Source: Lachnospiraceae bacterium
GTDB lineage: Bacteria > Bacillota > Clostridia > Lachnospirales > Lachnospiraceae
Direction: 5' to 3'
Length of the DNA stretch: 64,000 bases
Assembly (NCBI GenBank): GCA_022647575.1
Contig: JALCKY010000001.1
Span: 186,001-250,000, forward strand
The notes under the pieces are model-generated. The model saw only the letters and a program-made list of their open reading frames with translations, was not told the DNA's origin and made no database searches. The position numbers were made by a program, and so were the translations under genes. Of this stretch, positions 8,968 to 16,257 are shown in pieces (the first letter of the stretch is position 1; each line of letters starts with the position of its first letter).

Positions 8968-10288
8968 CAGTCGGCACTCCCTCAAGATCGTATTCGGAGG
9001 CTCCCGTGATTCTTACCTTCACGAAGTCGCCGGTCATCCATTCCTCAGAAGTTTCCACAAACACATAGCCGTCGACATCCGGAGCGTCGGCGGAAGTTCT
9101 TCCCACCCAGACATTCTCTTCCGGGATGCGGCCTTCCAGGACCGCTTCCGCATCGGTGCCGATTTTCTTCCTGCCGCACTCTTTTGAGATCTTCTGCTGC
9201 GCGGCCATCAGTTCACCGGCACGTGCCTTCCTGACCCTGACGGGAACCTGGTCTTTCATCTTCGCAGCCGGAGTCCCTTCTTCCTTTGAATAGGGGAAGA
9301 CGCCCAGGCGGTCGAATTTCATTCTGCGGACAAAGGCCATGAGTTCCTTATGCTCTTTTTCCGTCTCGCCGGGGAACCCGCTGATCAGCGTGGTCCTCAG
9401 GGTGATATCCGGAATTTCCTCCCGCAGGTTTCCGATGATGCGGACCAGGTCCGCCTTCGTCGTCCGGCGGTTCATTTTGCGGAGGATTTCATCCGAGCAG
9501 TGCTGGATCGGAAGATCCAGATAGTGGCAGATCTTCTTCTCTTTCTTCATCACCGCGATCAGCTCCGGATAGATTTCCTCGGGATAGCAGTATAGGATCC
9601 GGATCCATTTCAGGTGCGGGATCCTGCAGAGTTTCTTCAGAAGAACATGGAGCGATTTTTTACCGTAGAGGTCAGTCCCGTAAAGAGTCGTCTCCTGCGC
9701 CACCAGGATCAGTTCCCGGACGCCTTCCGACACCAGCCTTGAGGCTTCCGCCGTCAGTTCTTCCATCGGAACGCTCCTGTAATGGCCCCGCAGGGAAGGG
9801 ATGACGCAGTAGGTGCAGTTCTTATCGCAGCCGTCCGCAATTTTGAGATAGGCGTAGGCTCCGGTCGTAAGCACCCGGTCCTGCTGCCAGACCGCTTCCT
9901 CTTTCCGGACCTCGGTCTTCTTCCGGGCGCGGACCTTCAGAAGCTTCCGCAGCGTCTTCACCAGTTCTTCCTGATTTCCCGTCTCGATGACGGCATCGAC
10001 CTCCGGAAGTTCCTTTTCAATGTCGCTGCGGTAGCGGTTTGCCATGCAGCCCGTCACGATCAGGGCCCGGGCGCGCGCATTCTTTTTCAGTTCTGCCAGT
10101 TCCAGGATTGTTCGGATGCTTTCTTTTTTGGCATCGGAAATGAAGCAGCAGGTATTGACGATCAGGGCGTCCGCTTCCGCTTCATCGTCCGTCAGTTCAA
10201 AGCCTTCGCTGCGAAGGGATCCCAGTATTTTTTCCGAATCGACCCGGTTCTTGTCGCAGCCGAGCGAAACGAGCAGGATTTTCTTCAT
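8951..10288 (-). CDS. rimO: Ribosomal protein uS12 methylthiotransferase RimO
   Basis: A 445-residue radical SAM methylthiotransferase that modifies an aspartate of ribosomal protein S12. The N-terminal domain carries cluster cysteines at 11, 47 and 81; the radical SAM motif is C154-x3-C158-x2-C161 (GCDKNCTYCVIPSLRG, which also identifies RimO rather than MiaB); a TRAM domain closes the protein. The start at 10288 (MKKILLVSLGCDKN) matches the family; the frame is open further upstream but that part would overlap the rpoZ terminator. It is separated from rpoZ by that terminator and translationally coupled to pgsA. Confidence 0.95.
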   Translation of the reverse strand: MKKILLVSLGCDKNRVDSEKILGSLRSEGFELTDDEAEADALIVNTCCFISDAKKESIRTILELAELKKNARARALIVTGCMANRYRSDIEKELPEVDAVIETGNQEELVKTLRKLLKVRARKKTEVRKEEAVWQQDRVLTTGAYAYLKIADGCDKNCTYCVIPSLRGHYRSVPMEELTAEASRLVSEGVRELILVAQETTLYGTDLYGKKSLHVLLKKLCRIPHLKWIRILYCYPEEIYPELIAVMKKEKKICHYLDLPIQHCSDEILRKMNRRTTKADLVRIIGNLREEIPDITLRTTLISGFPGETEKEHKELMAFVRRMKFDRLGVFPYSKEEGTPAAKMKDQVPVRVRKARAGELMAAQQKISKECGRKKIGTDAEAVLEGRIPEENVWVGRTSADAPDVDGYVFVETSEEWMTGDFVKVRITGASEYDLEGVPTDEYTE

Positions 10289-10316
10289 CGTTCTTTCCGT
10301 TCTTTTTCGTCTTTCT

Positions 10317-10350
10317 TTTAAAAAACAGGATGAGATTCTCCCCATCCTGT
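10317..10350 (-). terminator. Intrinsic terminator after rpoZ
   Basis: On the minus strand ACAGGATG and CATCCTGT form an 8-bp stem (10325-10332 with 10343-10350) followed by six T residues. It starts 8 bp after the rpoZ stop, so transcription of yicC-gmk-rpoZ should end or attenuate before rimO. Confidence 0.85.
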
Positions 10351-10357
10351 CTTTCTG

Positions 10358-10618
10358 TTATAGCTGATTGGATTCGCCGCCCTCTGAATCCGGGATTATT
10401 CTTACCTGTCCCTGATACAGCTCGTCTACGGCGATGGACAGCGGCTTCCTGCCCTTTGCGTTGCTGATCAGCGGCGCGTCTCCTGCCACGATCTGTCTGG
10501 CCCTGTGTGAAGTGGCCATGACGATTGAATAGCGGCTGCTGACTACGGGGACCGTGTCGTCCTCCGAAGTGGCATTGACTGCCTCAATCATTTCCTTATA
10601 AGACGGATGGATCATCAT
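10358..10618 (-). CDS. rpoZ: DNA-directed RNA polymerase subunit omega
   Basis: An 86-residue omega subunit, which helps beta-prime fold into RNA polymerase. Diagnostic stretches are SSRYSIVMATSHRARQI and KPLSIAVDELYQG. The start ATG overlaps the gmk stop as ATGA (10615-10618), the usual gmk-rpoZ coupling, which decides the start. It is the last gene of the yicC-gmk-rpoZ transcript, with an intrinsic terminator directly behind it. Confidence 0.93.
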   Translation of the reverse strand: MMIHPSYKEMIEAVNATSEDDTVPVVSSRYSIVMATSHRARQIVAGDAPLISNAKGRKPLSIAVDELYQGQVRIIPDSEGGESNQL

Positions 10619-11274
10619 GATAAATCATCTCCCTTCATGCTTTCTTTCAGTTCGCGTGTGATCTCGGAAATGAATTCTCCATTCCTCGATCTTCTGCTGT
10701 GTTCCGCCCGGATGATTCCGTGCAGCTTTTCAATGGAATCTTCCAGGTCGTCATTGACCAGTAAATAATCATAGGCCGGAATAAACTCTGCTTCTTCCGT
10801 TGCCCGTCTCAGCCTTCCCCGTATTTCCTCTTCGCTCTCCGTTCCCCGCTTCCGAAGCCTTCTTGCCAGTTCCACGGCGGAAGGCGGCGTCACGAAAATG
10901 AGTACGGTGTCCGGATGTTTTGCCTTGACTTTGGATGCTCCCTGCACTTCGATTTCCAGGATGACATCCCTGCCGCTGTTCAGCTGTTCCTCGACGTATT
11001 TCCGCGGCGTGCCGTAATAGTGTTCCTGATACCTGGCGTATTCAATCAGCTCGTCGTTGTCGATCATCTTCTCGAATTGTTCCTTGGTCCGGAAGAAATA
11101 TTCGACTCCGTCCGTTTCCTTCTCTCCGGTCACGGCATTGATTCTCGGGTTTCTTGTCGTTGCGGAAATGGAGAGGGCGTAATTCCCGTATCTTGTCAGC
11201 AGGCCTTTCATCAGTGTTCCCTTGCCGGCTCCCGAAAAGCCGGACACCACCGTCAGGATTCCCTTCTGATCCAT
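10615..11274 (-). CDS. gmk: Guanylate kinase
   Basis: A 219-residue kinase phosphorylating GMP to GDP. The P-loop is GFSGAGKGT (about residues 12-20); SATTRNPR, DGVEYFF and YGTPRKYVEEQL are GMP-binding and lid signatures; LLVNDDLEDS is the typical end of the core. It sits 10 bp after yicC and overlaps rpoZ by 4 bp. The remA (DUF370) gene that commonly lies between yicC and gmk in Clostridia and Bacilli is absent here. Confidence 0.96.
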   Translation of the reverse strand: MDQKGILTVVSGFSGAGKGTLMKGLLTRYGNYALSISATTRNPRINAVTGEKETDGVEYFFRTKEQFEKMIDNDELIEYARYQEHYYGTPRKYVEEQLNSGRDVILEIEVQGASKVKAKHPDTVLIFVTPPSAVELARRLRKRGTESEEEIRGRLRRATEEAEFIPAYDYLLVNDDLEDSIEKLHGIIRAEHSRRSRNGEFISEITRELKESMKGDDLS

Positions 11275-11284
11275 GTTTCCTCCG

Positions 11285-12163
11285 TCATTCGATATTCTGC
11301 ACCTGCTCGCGGACCTTCTCGATTTCCGTCTTCAGCTCAATGCCGATATCGGAGGTCGTAAGGTCATTCGCCTTTGAAAGAATCGTATTGGCTTCCCGGT
11401 TCATTTCCTGGGCGAGGAAGTCCAGTTTCTTGCCGACGCCGTCGCCGGCTGTCAGGGTCTTCTTCATTTCCTCGATGTGGCTCTTCAGACGCACGGTCTC
11501 TTCATCCGTACAGATCCTGTCGGCATAGATGACGACTTCGGCAGCGATGCGCGAATCATCGACATCCCTGTCCTCCAGGATTTCCTGCATCTTCGCCGTC
11601 AGCCTTGCACGGTAATCCTCCAGGATCTTCGGCTCCAGCTCTTCGATCTTCTCGGCGCAGACCTTCATGCCGTCCAGCTTGCCGATGAGATCTTCCTTCA
11701 GGCGTCCGCCTTCGGTTTCACGCGATTTGGCAAACTGCTGCGCTGCCGACCGGAGGACCGGTTCCAGCAGGGCCCACAGTTCCGATCCGTCACCGGAATC
11801 CTCTTCCATTTTCAGGACTTCCGGCGCACGGGCAATATCGGAAACCCGGATCTCGTCCGTCAGTCCCAGATCCTCACGGATCTGTTTCATATAGCCGAAG
11901 TAAGCTTCCGCCAGCGTCCTGTTGTACAGCAGCGCCGAGTCTTTCCCGCCCATGTCCTCGAGGGAAATGAACACGTCGACCTTGCCGCGCTGCATGTATT
12001 CCTTCAGCGTGTTCCGGATCTGGGTTTCAAAAGCGCCGAGTTTTTTCGGCATCCGGATATTGAAATCAAGATATCGGTTATTGACAGATTTCATTTCAAC
12101 CGTCAGACGGTAATCGCCGTCCGATGTCTCAGCTCTGCCGAAACCGGTCATGCTTCTGATCAT
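11285..12163 (-). CDS. yicC: YicC/YloC family endoribonuclease
   Basis: A 292-residue protein with the invariant start IRSMTGFGRAE, the VEMKSVNNRYLD motif of the YicC-like N-terminal domain and the DUF1732 C-terminal domain (VGKKLDFLAQEMNREANTI). YicC proteins are endoribonucleases implicated in small RNA and mRNA turnover. Divergent from rqcH, matching the yloA (rqcH) and yloC proximity in Bacillus subtilis. First gene of the transcript with gmk and rpoZ. Confidence 0.93.
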   Translation of the reverse strand: MIRSMTGFGRAETSDGDYRLTVEMKSVNNRYLDFNIRMPKKLGAFETQIRNTLKEYMQRGKVDVFISLEDMGGKDSALLYNRTLAEAYFGYMKQIREDLGLTDEIRVSDIARAPEVLKMEEDSGDGSELWALLEPVLRSAAQQFAKSRETEGGRLKEDLIGKLDGMKVCAEKIEELEPKILEDYRARLTAKMQEILEDRDVDDSRIAAEVVIYADRICTDEETVRLKSHIEEMKKTLTAGDGVGKKLDFLAQEMNREANTILSKANDLTTSDIGIELKTEIEKVREQVQNIE

Positions 12164-12227
12164 AGGAACTCCTTTTTCACGGTATCCATGATAGTTTAGC
12201 GCATTCCGGCAAAACCGTCAACTTTTA

Positions 12228-12247
12228 TGGTATAATTGGCCGGAGGA
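12228..12247 (+). promoter_or_regulatory. Extended -10 promoter and ribosome binding site of rqcH
   Basis: TATAAT at 12231-12236 is preceded by TG one base earlier (TGGTATAAT), an extended -10 that explains the weak -35. GGAGG at 12242-12246 lies 7 bases before the ATG at 12254, so the leader is only about 10-12 nt. Confidence 0.7.
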
Positions 12248-12253
12248 AAAAAT

Positions 12254-14005
12254 ATGGCATTTGACGGCATCACCATTGCGAATATCGTATGCGAACTGAA
12301 CGCCGTGCTGACATCCGGCGGAATCAGCCGCATCATCCAGCCTGAAAAGGACGAACTGTATCTGACGGTCAAGAACAGCCGCACGAACTTCGTCCTTTAT
12401 ATGAGTGCGAGCGCCTCGCTGCCCCTGGTCTATCTGGCCGGTGAGGCGCCCAAGGCGTCCCTGACGGCACCCAATTTCTGCATGCTCCTCCGCAAGCATC
12501 TTCAGGGTGGGAAAATCCTGAAAGCGGTGCAGCCTTCGCTCGAACGGGTGATCGATCTGGAAATCGAGCATCCGGACGAACTCGGCGATCCCTGCCGGAA
12601 GCATCTCATGATTGAAATCATGGGCAAATACAGCAACATTATCCTGACAGATGCGGACGGAATCATTCTCGACAGCATCAAGAGGGTTCCGGCAACCATG
12701 AGCTCCGTGCGCGAAGTCCTGCCGGGCAGGAAATATTTCATTCCGGAGACCCAGAAAAAATCCAATCCGCTTGAGGCAGAGGAAAGCAGCTTTCTGACCG
12801 CTGTCTTTTCTTGTCCTCAGGAGACGGCAAAGGCACTCTATAATTCCTATACCGGCATCAGTCCTCTCGCCGCGGAAGAATTCTGCTTTGAGGCCGGAAT
12901 CGACGGCGGCGCTGCCGCTTCTTCGCTGAATGCGGACGAAAGAAAAAAACTGGCGGAAGTCTTTCTGTCCCGCATGAAGGATATCCGGAACGGAAAGTTC
13001 TTCCCGAACATCATCTTTGAAAACGGCGAGGCAAAAGAATTCGCCAGTTTCCCGCTGTCCATGTACGGACAGGATGAACGGAAAAGTTTTGAATCTGTCA
13101 GCGAAGAGCTCCGCTTCTTCTACGCGGCAAGGAACCGGCAGGCGCGCATACGGGAGCGCTCCGCCAATCTGCGCCATGCCGTGACGACAGCCCTGGACCG
13201 CATCAACAAAAAGGCAGCCATTCAGGAAAAACAGCTTCTGTCCGCGGAGAAAAAGGACCAGTACCGTCTGTACGGGGAAATGCTCAACACCTACGGATAC
13301 GAAGCGGAAGAAGGGGCAAAAAGCCTGGAAGTCATCAACTATTATACAAATGAACCTCTGACGGTTCCACTGGATCCGACCCTCTCCGCCACGGAAAATG
13401 CACAGAAATATTTTGAACGCTACACAAAGCTGAAAAGAACGGAAAGCTCCGCCTCCGCACAGCTGAAGGAAACGCTGGAGGACCGCGACCAGCTGGAGTC
13501 GATCCTGGAATCTCTGGAGCTTGCGGAAACGGAAGGCGATCTGCAGACAATCCGCAGGGAGCTTGAGGAATTCGGCTGGGTCAGGAGCCATCCCGCTTCC
13601 AGGGGAAAAGTCCGGGAAGAGAAATCCTCTCCGATGCTCTTCCGTTCCAGCGACGGATTCCTGATTGCCGTCGGCAAGAACAATTATCAGAACGATGAAC
13701 TGACCTTCCGCTATGCGAACGGGAATGACTGGTGGTTCCATGCCAAGGGCCAGCCCGGCTCCCATGTGATCCTGCGGACGGAAGGACGCGAAGTGCCCGA
13801 CCGCGCTTTTGAAGAGGCCGGTGCCCTGGCCGCCTTCTATTCCAAGGGCCGGCGCGCCCCGAAAGTGGAAATCGATTACACGCTCCGGAAAAACATCCGG
13901 AAGACCCCTGCGGGAAAGCCGGGGTTCGTCATCTACCATACCAATTATTCCCTGATGGCCATCCCGGATGTTTCGGGACTTGAGCGGATTGCCGACCGTC
14001 CGTGA
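12254..14005 (+). CDS. rqcH: Rqc2/RqcH-type NFACT protein, ribosome quality control
   Basis: A 583-residue NFACT protein (also called FbpA/YloA). RqcH binds stalled 50S subunits carrying nascent peptidyl-tRNA and adds C-terminal alanine tails for degradation. The N-terminal NFACT-N domain runs from AFDGITIANIVCEL to about residue 200; helix-hairpin-helix and a long coiled coil (about 270-430) follow; the NFACT-R domain near the C-terminus has DWWFHAKGQPGSHVIL. The start at 12254 is set by GGAGG; an earlier in-frame ATG at 12236 overlaps the promoter. Full length compared with the family. Confidence 0.93.
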   Translation: MAFDGITIANIVCELNAVLTSGGISRIIQPEKDELYLTVKNSRTNFVLYMSASASLPLVYLAGEAPKASLTAPNFCMLLRKHLQGGKILKAVQPSLERVIDLEIEHPDELGDPCRKHLMIEIMGKYSNIILTDADGIILDSIKRVPATMSSVREVLPGRKYFIPETQKKSNPLEAEESSFLTAVFSCPQETAKALYNSYTGISPLAAEEFCFEAGIDGGAAASSLNADERKKLAEVFLSRMKDIRNGKFFPNIIFENGEAKEFASFPLSMYGQDERKSFESVSEELRFFYAARNRQARIRERSANLRHAVTTALDRINKKAAIQEKQLLSAEKKDQYRLYGEMLNTYGYEAEEGAKSLEVINYYTNEPLTVPLDPTLSATENAQKYFERYTKLKRTESSASAQLKETLEDRDQLESILESLELAETEGDLQTIRRELEEFGWVRSHPASRGKVREEKSSPMLFRSSDGFLIAVGKNNYQNDELTFRYANGNDWWFHAKGQPGSHVILRTEGREVPDRAFEEAGALAAFYSKGRRAPKVEIDYTLRKNIRKTPAGKPGFVIYHTNYSLMAIPDVSGLERIADRP

Positions 14006-14042
14006 ATTTCTGATGCCGGATGCGTCCGCGCAGGACGGAAAG

Positions 14043-14071
14043 TTGCATTTTCCTGATGCATCGCTTAAGAT
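14043..14071 (+). promoter_or_regulatory. Promoter of the glycosyltransferase gene
   Basis: TTGCAT (14043-14048), 17-bp spacer, TAAGAT (14066-14071), followed by GAGG six bases before the ATG at 14099. Confidence 0.6.
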
Positions 14072-14098
14072 AGAAAAATAAAAATGCCGAGGTTTGAA

Positions 14099-15058
14099 AT
14101 GAAGACAGCGGTACTGATACCATGCTATAACGAGTCGCAGACCATCGGAAAAGTCGTGCGCGATTTCCGCGCAGCGCTTCCGGATGCCGACATCTATGTC
14201 TATGACAACAATTCCAGCGACGGAACCGACCGGATTGCCAAAGAGGCCGGAGCCATCGTCCGCTACGAATATGCGCAGGGAAAGGGCCATGTCGTCCGTT
14301 CCATGTTCCGCGACATCGAAGCCGACTGCTACATCATGGCAGACGGCGATGATACGTATCCTGCGGAGGCTGCTCCCCGTCTTGCGGAAGCGGTTCTCAT
14401 CCGCCACGCGGACATGGCCGTCGGCGACCGCCTCTCCTCCACTTACTTTACGGAAAATAAACGTCCCTTCCACAACTCGGGGAATATGCTGGTGCGCGGC
14501 ATCATCAATACGATGTTCAAATCGCACGTCAATGACATCATGACCGGGATGAGGGCTTTCAGCCGGCGTTTCGTCAAATCCTTCCCGGCGATTTCCAAGG
14601 GTTTTGAAACCGAGACGGAAATGACGATCTTCGCCCTGGACAACGATCTTTCAATTGAGCAGATGCCGATCGAATACCGGGACCGTCCGGAAGGAAGCAC
14701 CTCCAAGCTCAATACGGTTTCAGACGGCTTCAAGGTCCTGATGACTTCCGCCCGCCTCTTCCGCGACGCGAAGCCCTTCCGCTTCTTCGGAGTCATCTCC
14801 CTGCTTCTCCTGGCCGTTTTTCTGTGCCTGTTCATTCCCATCTGGCTTGATTTTCTCCATACGGGAACCGTTCAGAAATTCCCGACCCTGATCATGCTGG
14901 CCGGACTTTTTGTCATCGTTGTCATCAATTTCTTCTGCGGAATCGTGCTTTCGGTCCTGAAGAAGCAGCACCGCGACAACATCGAACGCTTTATGAACCT
15001 GCAGGCAACCATCGATCATTTTTACGGTGGAAACGGCTCCGGCGGAAACAGATCCTGA
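14099..15058 (+). CDS. Family 2 glycosyltransferase with C-terminal membrane anchor (dolichol-phosphate-mannose synthase-like)
   Basis: A 319-residue GT2 enzyme. The GT-A domain (about 1-225) starts AVLIPCYNESQTIGKVV and has DNNSSDGT and the catalytic metal motif MADGDDTYP; two hydrophobic segments (about 228-250 and 265-290) anchor it at the membrane. Such enzymes transfer a sugar from a nucleotide donor to polyprenyl phosphate. The acceptor and sugar cannot be told from sequence. The start at 14099 is preferred because GAGG precedes it; the ATG at 14084 has none. It runs 17 bp ahead of the diguanylate cyclase gene, so both are probably on one transcript. Confidence 0.85.
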   Translation: MKTAVLIPCYNESQTIGKVVRDFRAALPDADIYVYDNNSSDGTDRIAKEAGAIVRYEYAQGKGHVVRSMFRDIEADCYIMADGDDTYPAEAAPRLAEAVLIRHADMAVGDRLSSTYFTENKRPFHNSGNMLVRGIINTMFKSHVNDIMTGMRAFSRRFVKSFPAISKGFETETEMTIFALDNDLSIEQMPIEYRDRPEGSTSKLNTVSDGFKVLMTSARLFRDAKPFRFFGVISLLLLAVFLCLFIPIWLDFLHTGTVQKFPTLIMLAGLFVIVVINFFCGIVLSVLKKQHRDNIERFMNLQATIDHFYGGNGSGGNRS

Positions 15059-15074
15059 AACGGGCGGACATCTT

Positions 15075-16226
15075 ATGAACCTCACCATGATTGAATATCT
15101 GGAAGTCAACACCATCGGCATTCTCCTGCTTATGGCCATGCTGTTTTTCATCAAGAGAAAATCGGCCGCAGCCGTCGCAGACGGCCACCGTCCTTTCCTG
15201 CGGATGGCTGTCCTGAATATCGTGATTCTTGCATCAGACAATATCATTTACCTTTTCAGGGGCCACGGCGGCACGGGCATGATTCTTCTGAACCAGCTGG
15301 CCTGCGCGGTGTTTTTTATCTGTCACACCCTTTTCTGCTATGAATGGGTTCTGTACCTGTCCGCAAGGCTTTTCCCTCGGAACAGGACTGAAAAAAATCT
15401 CTTTCTCCTGATTCCGGTCATGGTCAACACGGTGCTGGCCGTCTCCTCTCCGTTTACCGGATGGCTCTTCACCCTGACGGAAGACAATTACTACCGGCGC
15501 GGTTCCCTGATCCTGCTCTCTACGGCAGCATCCGCCGTCTATCTGATCATCAGTACTCTTGCCGTCGTAAAAGAATGGCGCCATTCCGCAAAGAGACGCT
15601 CAAACGGAGAATACCTGATTCTTCTCATCTTTCCCTTTGCCCTGATGGCCGCGAACCTGATCCAGTTTCTTTGCTATGGGCTTTCCGTCGTCTGGATTGC
15701 CTGTGCCCTTCTGATGATCCTGCTTTTCATCGATCTTCTGAATGACCAGCTGTCCAGGGACAGAATGACCGGCCTCTATAACCGCGGATATGCAAACGAA
15801 CAGCTGGCCTGGGAAGATGAACATCCTTCCGGAAACAGCACTCTTTTCATGATCATGTTCGACCTGGATCATTTCAAGCAGATCAATGACCGGTACGGCC
15901 ATCTCAGCGGAGACAAGGCCCTGATTTCCGCAGCAGCCATCATCCGGGACAGCAGCAGAAAAAGCGATTCCGCCTTCCGCTACGGCGGCGATGAATTTCT
16001 TCTGACCGGACATTCGGAAAATGAATCGGATGTTGAAGGCATCCTGAGAAGAATCGACCGCTCGATTGCCGCCTTCAACCGCTCGAAGAAGTGTCCGTTC
16101 GAGATTTCAGTCAGTTACGGCTACGCGGTGCGAAAGCCCGGGGATTCCCGGACCGCGGACGCCGTCCTGCGCGAAGCCGACGAAAACATGTATCTTAACA
16201 AGCATCAGAAAAACCCCTCCGCCTGA
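15075..16226 (+). CDS. Membrane diguanylate cyclase (GGDEF domain)
   Basis: A 383-residue protein with six or seven predicted transmembrane helices (about residues 10-215) followed by a GGDEF domain. The catalytic motif is intact (GGDEF at 304-308), as is the substrate motif DLDHFKQINDRYGH. A product-inhibition I-site RxxD (R295-D298) lies exactly five residues before it, so it should make cyclic di-GMP and be feedback-inhibited. The sensory region is not a domain I recognise. The start at 15075 (MNLTMIEYL) is preferred over a GTG at 15027 inside the upstream gene; its ribosome binding site is weak, suggesting coupling. The stop lies in the loop of the terminator. Confidence 0.88.
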   Translation: MNLTMIEYLEVNTIGILLLMAMLFFIKRKSAAAVADGHRPFLRMAVLNIVILASDNIIYLFRGHGGTGMILLNQLACAVFFICHTLFCYEWVLYLSARLFPRNRTEKNLFLLIPVMVNTVLAVSSPFTGWLFTLTEDNYYRRGSLILLSTAASAVYLIISTLAVVKEWRHSAKRRSNGEYLILLIFPFALMAANLIQFLCYGLSVVWIACALLMILLFIDLLNDQLSRDRMTGLYNRGYANEQLAWEDEHPSGNSTLFMIMFDLDHFKQINDRYGHLSGDKALISAAAIIRDSSRKSDSAFRYGGDEFLLTGHSENESDVEGILRRIDRSIAAFNRSKKCPFEISVSYGYAVRKPGDSRTADAVLREADENMYLNKHQKNPSA

Positions 16227-16248
16227 ATCCTGCAGAGGGGTTTTTTCT
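16209..16248. terminator. Bidirectional terminator between the diguanylate cyclase gene and leuS
   Basis: AACCCCTC (16212-16219) pairs with GAGGGGTT (16235-16242), with T runs on both sides, so it can end both convergent genes. Confidence 0.85.
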
Positions 16249-16257
16249 TTCCGTTCA

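Noticed and set aside
12218-14527. A 769-codon open frame on the minus strand
   Set aside because: It is antisense to rqcH and the glycosyltransferase, both of which have clear domains, promoters and ribosome binding sites. Its product has no recognisable motif and is explained by codon bias.
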